Shown here: positions 36,119 to 44,892 of the stretch, piece after piece
Position numbering within the stretch: position 1 is the stretch's first letter
Layout: every line of letters begins with the position of its first letter
NCBI RefSeq assembly: GCF_014648295.1
Contig: NZ_BMQV01000021.1
Span: 1 to 64,000 of the forward strand
Reading direction: 5' to 3'
DNA length: 64,000 bases
Origin: Shewanella saliphila
Lineage (GTDB): Bacteria; Pseudomonadota; Gammaproteobacteria; Enterobacterales; Shewanellaceae
Translations under genes and position numbers: made by a program
The notes under the pieces: generated by a model
Databases searched by the model: none
What the model saw: only the letters and a program-made list of their open reading frames with translations
What the model was told of the DNA's origin: nothing

Positions 36119-36643
36119 ATGCAAACAGTAAAGATACCGGTTTCAATTGATCCTATACGCGCTGCCTCAAGCGGCCTTCGTTATGAAGGTTATGTGCCAG
36201 GTAAGCAACTAAAGCGATTAAGCGAGTTATGTGCCGGCGACTGTTCCGACGTAGTTGTGTCGTTGGAATGTGGCGTCGATTTACAGGGGATAGTCTACCT
36301 TCGCGGGAAGGCTGTGACGGAGCTCACTCTGCTATGTCAACGTTGCATGACACAATTTACTACTGAGGTTACGGTCGACTTTTGTTTTAGTCCTTGTCGG
36401 ACTGAGGCAGAAATCGATGAGCTCCCGGATGCGTATGATCCAATTGAGTGTAATGAGATTGGTGAAGTACGTCTGCATCAATTGATTGAAGATGAATTGA
36501 TAGTCGCTATGCCTATCATCCCTATGCATGAAGATACTGATTGCAGCCAGGGATCGAAAGATGTAGTTGTAGGCGAGATCGACCCCGCTCAAGAGGAGCG
36601 TCCAAATCCGTTTGCAGTGTTAGAAAAACTGAAGAGCAAGTAA
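36119..36643 (+). CDS. yceD: 23S rRNA accumulation protein YceD (DUF177)
   Basis: A 174-residue protein of the DUF177 family (YceD), needed for normal 23S rRNA levels in plants and E. coli. The paired cysteines C-Q-R-C-M (LLCQRCM) and the last motif NPFAVLEKLK are diagnostic. The start MQTVKIPVSIDPIR aligns with that of E. coli YceD. A -10 box lies only 11 bases before the ATG, so its mRNA looks leaderless. rpmF follows after 18 bases. Confidence 0.93.
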   Translation: MQTVKIPVSIDPIRAASSGLRYEGYVPGKQLKRLSELCAGDCSDVVVSLECGVDLQGIVYLRGKAVTELTLLCQRCMTQFTTEVTVDFCFSPCRTEAEIDELPDAYDPIECNEIGEVRLHQLIEDELIVAMPIIPMHEDTDCSQGSKDVVVGEIDPAQEERPNPFAVLEKLKSK

Positions 36644-36661
36644 TCGTAGGAGACAGGTCAA

Positions 36662-36832
36662 ATGGCTGTACAACAGAATAAAAAATCACGTTCAAAGCGC
36701 GGCATGCGTCGTTCACATGATGCATTGAGCACTGCTCAATTATCAGTTGACGCAACTAGCGGTGAATTACATCTACGTCACAACGTGACTGCTGATGGTT
36801 TCTACCGCGGTAAAAAGGTAATCAACAAGTAA
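36662..36832 (+). CDS. rpmF: 50S ribosomal protein L32
   Basis: A 56-residue protein starting [20 protein letters not shown], the typical L32 start, ending KKVINK. This gene is short and easily missed. GGAGACAG is the ribosome binding site. L32 sits on the 50S surface near the peptidyl transferase side. The Cys-zinc knuckle found in some L32 forms is absent, as in most gammaproteobacteria. plsX starts 15 bases later. Confidence 0.97.
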   Translation: MAVQQNKKSRSKRGMRRSHDALSTAQLSVDATSGELHLRHNVTADGFYRGKKVINK

Positions 36833-36847
36833 TTTGTTGACTATCTG

Positions 36848-37876
36848 ATGACAAATCTGACGCTTGCGTTAGATGCGATGGGGGGCGATCATGGTCCCCA
36901 CGTGACAGTGCCTGCAGCAATGCAGGCATTGAAATTTCATAGCACCCTCAAAATTATTTTGGTTGGTAATCAAACCGAAATACAAAAATATCTACCTGAA
37001 ACTCCTTCTACTTATCTTGATCGCATCGAAATAATCCACACTACTGAAGTTGTCACCATGTGTGATAGGCCCGTTCATGCTTTGCGTTCGCGTAAAAACA
37101 GCTCAATGAGACTTGCGCTTGAATTAGTACGTGACGGAAAAGCGGCCGCCTGTGTGAGTGCAGGGAACACTGGCGCGTTAATGGCAATGGCTAAGGTGTT
37201 ATTAAAAACCTTACCAGGCATTGATAGACCTGCGTTAGTGTCTTGTTTACCCGCAATGACGGGCAAGCCGGTTTATTTACTCGATTTAGGCGCAAATGTG
37301 TCTTGCGATTCAGAAGCCTTATTTCAATTTGCCATTATGGGATCAGTGTTATGTGAAGCTGTCCATAAAAAAGCACGCCCGAAAGTGGCATTATTGAATG
37401 TGGGCATTGAAGAGGTTAAAGGTAACGATCAAGTTCAACAAGCAGGTCAGTTGCTTCAGCATACTGATCAAATCAATTACATTGGTTTTGTTGAAGGCGA
37501 TGAAATATATACCGGTAACGTGGATGTGATTGTCTGTGATGGTTTTGTGGGCAACATTACCCTAAAAACCTCTGAAGGCATTGCCAAGTTATTAGTGCAT
37601 CAATTAAAGCGCGGTTTAAAAGACGGCTTTTTTGTTCGTTTACTCTCCAAACTCATCGCTCCACACATACAAGCTGTTCTCAGTAAGATGAACCCCGACC
37701 ACTATAATGGTGCAAGTCTGATAGGATTGCGCGGAATAGTAGTAAAGAGTCATGGTAACGCGGATGAAGCTGCATTTTTACAAGCATTAAATTTAGCAGC
37801 AACAGAAGCAAAACGTCGTCTTCCTGAAATGATTAAAGATCGTTTGGAGTCGATTCTTTTAGACATCAATAGCTGA
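36848..37876 (+). CDS. plsX: Phosphate acyltransferase PlsX
   Basis: A 342-residue peripheral membrane enzyme converting acyl-ACP to acyl-phosphate for phospholipid synthesis. The start [12 protein letters not shown] and the phosphate-binding SAGNTGALM are intact. It stands between rpmF and fabH as in other Proteobacteria. Only 15 bases follow the rpmF stop, so it is translationally linked with the ribosomal gene. Confidence 0.96.
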   Translation: MTNLTLALDAMGGDHGPHVTVPAAMQALKFHSTLKIILVGNQTEIQKYLPETPSTYLDRIEIIHTTEVVTMCDRPVHALRSRKNSSMRLALELVRDGKAAACVSAGNTGALMAMAKVLLKTLPGIDRPALVSCLPAMTGKPVYLLDLGANVSCDSEALFQFAIMGSVLCEAVHKKARPKVALLNVGIEEVKGNDQVQQAGQLLQHTDQINYIGFVEGDEIYTGNVDVIVCDGFVGNITLKTSEGIAKLLVHQLKRGLKDGFFVRLLSKLIAPHIQAVLSKMNPDHYNGASLIGLRGIVVKSHGNADEAAFLQALNLAATEAKRRLPEMIKDRLESILLDINS

Positions 37877-37884
37877 TCTCATAT

Positions 37885-38844
37885 ATGCACACAAAAATTC
37901 TCGGAACGGGCAGCTATCTGCCTGTGCAAGTACGTAGCAATCAAGATCTCGAAAAAATGGTTGAAACCAATGACCAATGGATTGTTGATAGAACGGGTAT
38001 CTCTGAGCGGCGAATCGCTGCTATAGATGAGTCGGTTGCAACCATGGGCCATCAAGCGGCATTAAAAGCACTTGAAATGGCCGGCATTGACGCGAGCGAG
38101 CTCGATATGATTGTTTGCGGCACAACCAGTGCAACCAATGCATTCCCCGCAGCTGCCTGCGAAATCCAAGCTTTACTAGGCGTTAAGAATATTCCTGCCT
38201 TTGATATTGCAGCTGCGTGTTCTGGTTTTGTCTATGCGTTGTCAGTTGCAGACCAGTTTGTGAAAAACGGTGCAGCTAAAAAAGTATTAGTCATAGGCGC
38301 AGATGTGCTGTCGCGCATGTGCGATCCTGCCGATCGAACAACCGTTATTCTATTTGGTGATGGTGCTGGCGCAGCCGTGATTGGTGCAAGCGATAGCCCA
38401 GGTATTATTGCAACCCATATTTATGCCGACGGCAGTCAAGGCGACTTATTAAAGTGCGCTTTTCCTCCTCGCTCAAGTGAAAGCTCTGAAGCAGTCAGTT
38501 TTATGACCATGAAAGGCAATGACGTATTTAAAGTTGCGGTGACGCAATTATCGAATGTGGTCACTGAAACCTTACGCCTCAATAATGTCGATAAATCTGA
38601 AATTGATTGGTTAGTGCCGCATCAAGCCAACTTCCGCATTATTAATGCCACCGCTAAAAAACTCAGCATGAGTTTAGATAAAGTGGTGCTTACTCTTGCC
38701 AAACACGGTAATACCTCTGCAGCTTCAGTGCCTATCGCGCTTGATGAAGCCGTACGAGATGGTCGTATTCAACGCGGACACCTATTATTACTCGAAGCCT
38801 TTGGTGGCGGTTTTGCCTGGGGCAGTGCGTTAATTCGTTTTTAA
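37885..38844 (+). CDS. fabH: Beta-ketoacyl-ACP synthase III
   Basis: A 319-residue initiating condensing enzyme of type II fatty acid synthesis: acetyl-CoA plus malonyl-ACP. The catalytic triad is C112 (AAACSGF), His in VPHQANFRI and Asn in KHGNTSAAS. Length is normal for the thiolase-fold enzyme. It begins eight bases after plsX and precedes fabD by 30. Confidence 0.97.
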   Translation: MHTKILGTGSYLPVQVRSNQDLEKMVETNDQWIVDRTGISERRIAAIDESVATMGHQAALKALEMAGIDASELDMIVCGTTSATNAFPAAACEIQALLGVKNIPAFDIAAACSGFVYALSVADQFVKNGAAKKVLVIGADVLSRMCDPADRTTVILFGDGAGAAVIGASDSPGIIATHIYADGSQGDLLKCAFPPRSSESSEAVSFMTMKGNDVFKVAVTQLSNVVTETLRLNNVDKSEIDWLVPHQANFRIINATAKKLSMSLDKVVLTLAKHGNTSAASVPIALDEAVRDGRIQRGHLLLLEAFGGGFAWGSALIRF

Positions 38845-38874
38845 TTATTCATTTATTTATACAGGTAAGCGTTT

Positions 38875-39801
38875 ATGGAAAATGTTGCTTTTGTATTTCC
38901 TGGTCAAGGTTCTCAGGCCGTAGGAATGTTAGCTGAACTGGCACAATCTCATGAGATTATTGGGCAAACTTTTGCCGAGGCGAGTGACGCACTAGGCTAC
39001 AATTTATGGGATCTTGTGGCAAATGGCCCTGCAGAAACCTTAAATGAAACAGACAAAACTCAACCAGCGTTATTAACCGCAAGTGTGGCTATTTGGCGCG
39101 CTTATCAAGCATCAAATAAGCCAATGCCTTCATTACTTGCAGGTCACAGCTTAGGTGAATACTCAGCGTTAGTGTGTGCGGGTGTGATTGAGTTTACTGA
39201 CGCGGTTAAATTAGTTGAACTGCGCGGTAAATTAATGCAACAAGCTGTGCCAGCGGGTTCTGGCGCAATGTTTGCCATTATTGGTCTTGCGGATGATGCT
39301 ATAGCAACTGCATGTGAAGAAGCTGCTGAAGGTGCCGTTGTGAGCCCTGTAAATTACAACAGCCCTGGACAAGTCGTGATTGCCGGTGAAAAAGCCGCAG
39401 TAGAACGTGCTGCCGCAGCGTGTAAAGCCGCTGGCGCTAAAATGGCTGTTGCCTTGCCTGTTAGTGTGCCGTCTCACTGTGCGTTAATGAAGCCCGCTGC
39501 TGATGAATTAGCCAAAGCGTTAATTGAAGTGACCTTCTCAGTGCCTAACATTAACGTAATTAATAATGTTGATGTGGCAATGCCCACTGAAGGCGAGGCG
39601 ATTAAAGACGCATTAGTACGCCAATTATATTGTCCTGTGCGCTGGAGTGAGACGGTTGAGTTCATGGCGACACAAGGTGTTACAAATTTAGTTGAGTGCG
39701 GCCCGGGTAAAGTGTTAACGGGTTTAACAAAAAGAATTAATAAATCAATATCCGCTCAAGCAGTCAATGATGTTGCCTCATTTGCAGCATTAACCGAATA
39801 A
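38875..39801 (+). CDS. fabD: Malonyl-CoA:ACP transacylase
   Basis: A 308-residue alpha/beta enzyme that loads malonyl groups on ACP. S92 in GHSLGEYSALV is the catalytic nucleophile and the partner His is in VPSHCALM. The start FPGQGSQAVGM is characteristic. Eleven bases follow before fabG; TACAGGTAAG is the ribosome site region. Confidence 0.97.
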   Translation: MENVAFVFPGQGSQAVGMLAELAQSHEIIGQTFAEASDALGYNLWDLVANGPAETLNETDKTQPALLTASVAIWRAYQASNKPMPSLLAGHSLGEYSALVCAGVIEFTDAVKLVELRGKLMQQAVPAGSGAMFAIIGLADDAIATACEEAAEGAVVSPVNYNSPGQVVIAGEKAAVERAAAACKAAGAKMAVALPVSVPSHCALMKPAADELAKALIEVTFSVPNINVINNVDVAMPTEGEAIKDALVRQLYCPVRWSETVEFMATQGVTNLVECGPGKVLTGLTKRINKSISAQAVNDVASFAALTE

Positions 39802-39811
39802 AGGAGTTTTT

Positions 39812-40558
39812 ATGAGCTTTAGCATCAGTTTAGACGGTAAGGTAGCGCTTGTTACCGGCGCCAGTCGTGGCATTGGCCGTGCAATTGCTGAATCGCTACA
39901 ACAAGCTGGCGCAGTCGTCATTGGTACCGCTACCAGTGAAAAGGGCGCAGCAGCAATTCAACAATACTTAGGTGACAAAGGCTTTGGGATGGTGTTAAAT
40001 GTCACTGATACTCAATCGGTTGCCGATTTATATAGCCAGATCAAAGAAAAAACGGGTGAAGTTGATATTCTCATCAACAACGCAGGTATTACCCGCGACA
40101 ATTTAATGATGCGAATGAAAGACGATGAATGGCAAGACATTATCGACACAAACTTGACGTCGTTATTTAAATTGTCTAAACCAGTAATGCGATCTATGAT
40201 GAAAAAACGTTTCGGACGTATTATCAGTATCGGTTCAGTAGTAGGTACAATGGGTAATGCTGGCCAAGTAAATTACTCGGCAGCAAAAGCTGGTTTGATT
40301 GGATTTACAAAATCTCTTGCAAGAGAGGTTGCATCTCGTCAAATAACAGTGAATGCTATTGCGCCTGGATTTATTCAGACAGATATGACAGATGAGCTGA
40401 CACCGGAGCAGCAACAAGCTATTATGTCGCAAGTTCCGATGGAACGTTTAGGGCAAGCACAAGAAATTGCCAATGCAGTATTGTTTTTGGCCTCAGATTC
40501 AGCCGCTTACATCACAGGCGAAACATTGCATGTGAATGGCGGTATGTACATGGTTTAA
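39812..40558 (+). CDS. fabG: 3-oxoacyl-ACP reductase FabG
   Basis: A 248-residue short-chain dehydrogenase using NADPH to reduce 3-oxoacyl-ACP. The dinucleotide motif is TGASRGIG (15-22), NNAG at 89-92, and the catalytic S142, Y155, K159 (YSAAK) are all present. It is followed by a 163-base gap with a GGTAG-GAAA-CTACC tetraloop hairpin (40567-40580) and a second small hairpin before acpP, which may set the higher acpP expression. Confidence 0.97.
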   Translation: MSFSISLDGKVALVTGASRGIGRAIAESLQQAGAVVIGTATSEKGAAAIQQYLGDKGFGMVLNVTDTQSVADLYSQIKEKTGEVDILINNAGITRDNLMMRMKDDEWQDIIDTNLTSLFKLSKPVMRSMMKKRFGRIISIGSVVGTMGNAGQVNYSAAKAGLIGFTKSLAREVASRQITVNAIAPGFIQTDMTDELTPEQQQAIMSQVPMERLGQAQEIANAVLFLASDSAAYITGETLHVNGGMYMV

Positions 40559-40721
40559 GGGCGATAGGTAGGAAACTACCTTCATTTGAGTCAGGGTTAG
40601 TGATAATTCAATGTTAATTTTTGTGGTTAGACCACAAAATCTATGCTTGCATTGTTATCTAATTCGAATAAACTACTCGCAATCTTACGCAAGTGCGTAA
40701 TTTGAATAGGAAAGAAAACTA

Positions 40722-40955
40722 ATGAGCAACATCGAAGAACGTGTAAAGAAAATCATCATCGAACAACTTGGCGTTAAAGAAGAAGACGTTAAATCAGCTG
40801 CTTCTTTTGTAGACGATTTAGGCGCTGATTCTCTAGACACGGTTGAATTGGTTATGGCTCTAGAAGAAGAGTTTGATACCGAGATCCCTGACGAAGAAGC
40901 TGAAAAGATCACTACTGTTCAAGCAGCGATCGATTACGTTTCTAAGAATCAGTAA
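40722..40955 (+). CDS. acpP: Acyl carrier protein
   Basis: A 77-residue acidic carrier with the phosphopantetheine-attachment serine S37 in [10 protein letters not shown]. This is the standard E. coli-type AcpP. AGGAAAG precedes the ATG. It has its own downstream hairpin, and a 163-base gap upstream that can hold a separate promoter (TTGCAT near 40646 is a candidate -35). Codon use is strongly biased to highly expressed codons. Confidence 0.98.
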   Translation: MSNIEERVKKIIIEQLGVKEEDVKSAASFVDDLGADSLDTVELVMALEEEFDTEIPDEEAEKITTVQAAIDYVSKNQ

Positions 40956-40968
40956 TCAAGAATTCACA

Positions 40969-40998
40969 TTAACAGGCGGCATTTATGCCGCCTGTTAA
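40969..40998 (+). terminator. Hairpin after acpP
   Basis: A 14-bp perfect stem (arms TTAACAGGCGGCAT / ATGCCGCCTGTTAA) with a two-base loop lies 14 bases after the acpP stop. The T tract behind it is short, so it may terminate only part of the transcripts or stabilise the acpP message. Confidence 0.65.
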
Positions 40999-41118
40999 TG
41001 TTTAAAGCATTTGTAAACGCTCGTTCCATTTAATTGCACTAGAATACCCCCCTTATATCTCTTTTTAGCGTTATCGCAATAATGGCATCGTGGCAGATTT
41101 TATTTAAAGGTGAATATC

Positions 41119-42360
41119 ATGTCTAAACGTCGTGTCGTCATCACAGGTCTTGGGCTTGTGACTCCAGTAGGTAATGATGTCGAGTCTTCTTGGAATGCCT
41201 TATTGGCAGGTCAGAGTGGTATTGCGCCAATCACTAAGTTTGATGCCAGCGAATTTGGTACTCGTTTCAGTGGTTCGGTAAAAGATTTTGACGTCGAACA
41301 ATATTTATCAAAAAAAGATGCGCGTAAAATGGATTTATTTATCCAATACGGCATGGCTGCTGGCATTCAAGCCGTTAAAGACTCAGGTCTTGATATGAGT
41401 CAAGAAAACCCATCGCGTGTTGGCACTGCAATTGGTGCAGGCATGGGCGGTATGTGGTTAATTGAACAAGGCCATTCAGCATTACTTAATGGTGGACCAC
41501 GTAAAGTGTCACCATTTTTTGTACCAAGCACCATTATTAACATGATTGCCGGACATTTATCGATTATGTATGGCATGACTGGCCCTAACTTTGCTGTGAC
41601 CACTGCTTGTACTACTGGGGTGCATAATATTGGTTTTGCTGCCCGCACAATTGCTTACGGCGATGCCGATGTGATGGTTGCTGGCGGTGCAGAAGATGTG
41701 ACCAGCCCATTAGGCGTAGCCGGTTTTAGTGCCGCTAAAGCATTGTCGACACGCAATGATGATCCCACTGCAGCAAGCCGTCCATGGGACAAAGACCGTG
41801 ACGGCTTTGTGATTGGCGATGGCGCAGGTGTGATTGTGATGGAAGAGTACGAACGTGCTAAAGCACGTGGTGCCAAAATTTACGGCGAATTAGTGGGCTT
41901 TGGCATGAGTGGCGATGCATTTCACATGACATCACCGCCAAGTGATGGCGCAGGTGCTGCCGCTGCAATGGTTAACGCGATTAACGATGCACAAATTCAA
42001 AAAGAGCAAGTGGGTTATATTAATGCCCATGGCACTTCAACTAATGCCGGTGATAAAGCGGAAGCTGCCGCGGTTAAAGCGGTCTTTGGTCCTCACGCTT
42101 ATGATTTGTTAGTGAGCTCAACTAAGTCAATGACCGGGCATTTACTCGGCGCAGCAGGTGCTATTGAAGCCATCATTACCTTGCTTGCACTGCGCGACCA
42201 ACATGTGCCGCCAACTATTAACTTAGATAACCCTGATGAAGGTTGCGACTTAGACTTTGTTGCGCACACCTCTCGTCGTCATCAATTTGATTACGCCTTA
42301 TGTAACTCATTTGGATTTGGTGGCACAAACGGCTCGTTGTTGTTCAAAAAAGCTGATTAA
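41119..42360 (+). CDS. fabF: Beta-ketoacyl-ACP synthase II
   Basis: A 413-residue elongating condensing enzyme (KAS II), which also gives temperature control of unsaturated fatty acids. The active site is C164 in TTACTTGVH, with His in [11 protein letters not shown] and in [11 protein letters not shown]. Start chosen at 41119 (MSKRRVV) because AAAGGTG lies eight bases upstream; an earlier GTG at 41110 is less likely. It ends the fab operon with a terminator. Confidence 0.97.
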   Translation: MSKRRVVITGLGLVTPVGNDVESSWNALLAGQSGIAPITKFDASEFGTRFSGSVKDFDVEQYLSKKDARKMDLFIQYGMAAGIQAVKDSGLDMSQENPSRVGTAIGAGMGGMWLIEQGHSALLNGGPRKVSPFFVPSTIINMIAGHLSIMYGMTGPNFAVTTACTTGVHNIGFAARTIAYGDADVMVAGGAEDVTSPLGVAGFSAAKALSTRNDDPTAASRPWDKDRDGFVIGDGAGVIVMEEYERAKARGAKIYGELVGFGMSGDAFHMTSPPSDGAGAAAAMVNAINDAQIQKEQVGYINAHGTSTNAGDKAEAAAVKAVFGPHAYDLLVSSTKSMTGHLLGAAGAIEAIITLLALRDQHVPPTINLDNPDEGCDLDFVAHTSRRHQFDYALCNSFGFGGTNGSLLFKKAD

Positions 42361-42372
42361 TGTACATCATTT

Positions 42373-42399
42373 AAAAAAAGCGCCTAGTGCGCTTTTTTT
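42373..42399 (+). terminator. Terminator of the fab operon
   Basis: AAAAAGCGC and GCGCTTTTT pair around a short loop, followed by T run, 12 bases after fabF's stop codon. Confidence 0.88.
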
Positions 42400-42470
42400 G
42401 TAAAAGTACTCAGTGTATCGTTGTCGATTTTAATGACGTGCGGTACACCATCGAATGAATTGGAGGCTTT

Positions 42471-42959
42471 ATGGCCGGTAAAGATAGACAGCTTACATTG
42501 CGTTTTTTGGCCGAACCTGCAGATGTTAATTTCGGCGGTAAGGTGCACGGTGGTGCGGTAATGAAATGGATCGATTTAGCGGCTTATGCAGCGGCAGCCG
42601 GATGGAGTGGTAAGTATTGTATTACTGTTTATGCGGGCGGCATTCGTTTTGTTAAACCCATCCATGTGGGTAATATTGTTGAAGTGACGGGTAAAGTGAT
42701 TTATACCGGTACAACATCAATGCATATTGGCATCGATGTTAAAGCGGGCGATCCTAAAGATTCAGAGCGTCATTTAACCACGCATTGTATTGTGATTATG
42801 GTCGCTGTCGATGATGATGGTAAACCGACGTCAGTACCTGAATGGATCCCAGCTAATGCCGATGACATTCGCTTACGCGATAGTGCATTACGCTTGATGG
42901 ATATGCGCAAGCGTATTGGCGCAGAAATGGAAGCTCACGTTAAACCTTCAGTTGAATAA
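42471..42959 (+). CDS. Acyl-CoA thioesterase (hotdog fold, YciA-like)
   Basis: A 162-residue hexameric-type hotdog thioesterase that hydrolyses acyl-CoA esters. The conserved core GGKVHGGAVMKWIDLAAY contains the active-site Asp and helical His/Gly region, and KPIHVGNIVEV is the second beta-strand motif typical of YciA/BACH. Independent start with GGAGG. Fourteen bases separate it from the dehydrogenase gene, so the two are probably co-transcribed. Confidence 0.9.
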   Translation: MAGKDRQLTLRFLAEPADVNFGGKVHGGAVMKWIDLAAYAAAAGWSGKYCITVYAGGIRFVKPIHVGNIVEVTGKVIYTGTTSMHIGIDVKAGDPKDSERHLTTHCIVIMVAVDDDGKPTSVPEWIPANADDIRLRDSALRLMDMRKRIGAEMEAHVKPSVE

Positions 42960-42973
42960 ATAAGGAAAACATC

Positions 42974-43849
42974 ATGGCCAAAGTCGCATTTATTGGTTTA
43001 GGCGTTATGGGGTACCCGATGGCAGGGCATTTAGTTAACAGTGGCCATGAGGTCACCGTCTACAATCGTACCGCCGCAAAAGCCGCTAAGTGGGTTGAGC
43101 AATATGGTGGTCAATCTGCCGCGACACCAAAAGATGCTGCGAAAGGCCAGGATATTGTGTTTACCTGTGTCGGTAATGATGATGACCTTCGCCAAGTGGT
43201 GTTGGGTGAACAAGGTGTGATTCACGGCATGCATGCAGGTTCAGTGTTGGTCGATCACACAACGGCTTCTGCGGATGTTGCTCGTGAGATAGCTGCGCAT
43301 ATTAAGCCACTTAATATTGCCTTTCTAGATGCGCCAGTGTCGGGTGGTCAAGCCGGGGCCGAAAATGGTGTGTTAACGGTGATGATGGGCGGCGAGCCTG
43401 CCGACTTTGATGGCGTTAAACCTGTGATTGCTGCGTACAGCCGCTGCGCCGAGCTTCTAGGGCCGGTGGGCTCAGGGCAACTGACCAAAATGGTTAATCA
43501 AATTTGTATTGCTGGCGTGGTTCAAGGTTTAGCAGAAGGGCTTCACTTTGCCAAAAGTGCCGGTTTAGATGGCCTTAAAGTGATTGAAGTTATCAGTAAA
43601 GGTGCAGCGCAAAGCTGGCAAATGGAAAATCGTTATCAAACTATGTGGCAAGGTAAATATGATTTTGGTTTTGCTATTGATTGGATGCGCAAAGATTTAG
43701 GTATTGCATTAGATGAAGCGCGTCGAAATGGCAGTCATTTGCCAGTGGCCGCATTAGTTGATCAGTTTTATTCTGAAGTACAATCGATGAAAGGTAACCG
43801 CTGGGACACATCGAGCCTACTCGCACGCCTCGAAAAGACACGCGATTAA
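42974..43849 (+). CDS. NAD(P)-dependent beta-hydroxyacid dehydrogenase (HIBADH family)
   Basis: A 291-residue dehydrogenase of the 3-hydroxyisobutyrate/tartronate semialdehyde reductase family. It has the Rossmann motif GLGVMGYPMAGHL (8-20), the substrate-binding DAPVSGGQAGAENG and the catalytic lysine in GSGQLTKMVNQI. The branched-chain or glyoxylate substrates cannot be distinguished. It shares a transcript with the thioesterase and is followed by a clear terminator. Confidence 0.9.
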   Translation: MAKVAFIGLGVMGYPMAGHLVNSGHEVTVYNRTAAKAAKWVEQYGGQSAATPKDAAKGQDIVFTCVGNDDDLRQVVLGEQGVIHGMHAGSVLVDHTTASADVAREIAAHIKPLNIAFLDAPVSGGQAGAENGVLTVMMGGEPADFDGVKPVIAAYSRCAELLGPVGSGQLTKMVNQICIAGVVQGLAEGLHFAKSAGLDGLKVIEVISKGAAQSWQMENRYQTMWQGKYDFGFAIDWMRKDLGIALDEARRNGSHLPVAALVDQFYSEVQSMKGNRWDTSSLLARLEKTRD

Positions 43850-43877
43850 TACTAGTTATATTTGTCATCACTACTTT

Positions 43878-43902
43878 AGCCCCAATATGTTGGGGCTTTT
43901 TA
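43878..43902 (+). terminator. Terminator after the HIBADH-family gene
   Basis: AGCCCCAA-tatg-TTGGGGCT followed by TTTT TATT. Classic intrinsic terminator 28 bases past the stop codon. Confidence 0.9.
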
Positions 43903-44267
43903 TTATGCTAATTTTGCTGCGTGAAATACTACACTAAACGAGCATATTTTACTCATCGTCGTTGTGTTTGATTGCAACGTTAACAATTCAACACTGCAAA
44001 TTGGTTGCGGTTAACTTGAATTTATTGACGAAAAACCATCGAGTTACATGATGTAGCGCACATATTTGGGTGGATAAGACTGCTATTATTACCAAATCTA
44101 AATTAATTTTGCTTAAAGTTAATTGGTTAACTACTTTTATAACTCTATTGATATTGATTAATACTATCTATAAAAGTTGAGCTATTTTTAAGTAAAGTAT
44201 CGTGCTGCTGTGCCTGTTCCGCATCGGTTAAAAAGAATGCGAACATACACACATAATGGAGGAATAA
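43903..44267. promoter_or_regulatory. cctA upstream region, AT-rich with dyads and FNR-like site
   Basis: 365 bases without a gene. It includes AGTTAA-TTGG-TTAACT (44117-44132), the paired arms ACTTTTAT/ATAAAAGT (44133-44140 and 44170-44177), and TTGAT-attg-ATTAA (44148-44161), which differs from the FNR/EtrA consensus TTGAT-N4-ATCAA at one base. This fits oxygen-limited control of the cytochrome gene downstream. The promoter hexamers were not pinned down. Confidence 0.4.
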
Positions 44268-44603
44268 ATGATGAGCAATAAACTACTTAGTGCTTTGTTT
44301 GCCGCTGGATTTGCTGTAATGATGTCTTCAGCATCATTCGCTGCTGATGAAAATCTTGCTGATTTTCACGTTGAAATGGGTGGCTGTGAAAGCTGTCACG
44401 CTGACGGCGAGCCATCAGCTGATGGAGAATTTGAGTTCGAACAATGTCAAAGTTGTCACGGCTCTCTTGAGGAAATGGACGCTACTCACCAAGCGCATGA
44501 CGGCATGCTAATGTGTGCAGATTGTCACGCACCTCACGATGCCGTTGTAGGCGAAAAGCCAACTTGTGACACTTGTCATGATGATGGTCGTACCGCAGAA
44601 TAA
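44268..44603 (+). CDS. cctA: Small tetraheme cytochrome c
   Basis: A 111-residue periplasmic multiheme cytochrome. A signal peptide (about residues 1-25, SFAA) is followed by four CXXCH heme-binding motifs: C40-ESCH, C60-QSCH, C83-ADCH, C100-DTCH. Spacing and size match the Shewanella STC/CctA, which ferries electrons from the inner-membrane CymA to periplasmic and outer-membrane reductases. GGAGG lies eight bases before the ATGATG start pair. It is a single-gene unit with a terminator. Confidence 0.95.
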   Translation: MMSNKLLSALFAAGFAVMMSSASFAADENLADFHVEMGGCESCHADGEPSADGEFEFEQCQSCHGSLEEMDATHQAHDGMLMCADCHAPHDAVVGEKPTCDTCHDDGRTAE

Positions 44604-44620
44604 TCTACAAGATTAAGTAG

Positions 44621-44652
44621 AAAATACCGACCTTAGCGTCGGTATTTTTATT
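44621..44652 (+). terminator. Terminator of cctA
   Basis: AAAATACCGAC and GTCGGTATTTT make an 11-bp stem followed by T run, 18 bases after the cctA stop. Confidence 0.88.
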
Positions 44653-44735
44653 TTTAACGAGTTAAAAATAGTCTCTCCTCAGTACTGGTATACCTCTTTG
44701 TAGGTATATAAATGCCATTATTTTCAAGTAGATAC

Positions 44736-44771
44736 GCACTTTAGTTGTGCTGCCTTGCACTTTTGTTGCGC
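44736..44771 (+). promoter_or_regulatory. Two NtrC-type enhancer sites upstream of nasA
   Basis: GCAC-N7-GTGC at 44736-44750 matches the NtrC consensus GCAC-N7-GTGC exactly. A second, GCAC-N7-GCGC at 44757-44771, has one mismatch. Their centres are 21 bp apart, i.e. two helical turns, as in tandem NtrC enhancers. They sit about 90 bases before the sigma-54 promoter. Confidence 0.72.
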
Positions 44772-44834
44772 AAATGTTGGGGCAAACTCAATATTATATT
44801 TTCTAATTCTACGTTAAATCAGTAAGTTAATTTT

Positions 44835-44851
44835 TTGGCACAGCTTTCGCA
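44835..44851 (+). promoter_or_regulatory. Sigma-54 promoter of the nitrate assimilation operon
   Basis: TTGGCAC-N4-TTCGCA: the -24 GG (44837-44838) and -12 GC (44849-44850) are separated by exactly ten bases, and TTGGCAC agrees with the consensus. Transcription would start near 44862, about 30 bases before the nasA ATG at 44893. Confidence 0.78.
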
Positions 44852-44892
44852 GTACTAACATCAATAAATGATGAATGCGAAAGGGTCAAAGT

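Noticed and set aside
40567-40640. Small hairpins between fabG and acpP as terminator
   Set aside because: Both stems lack a T tract and lie inside a continuous fab operon; more likely mRNA structure or promoter surroundings, so not listed as terminators.
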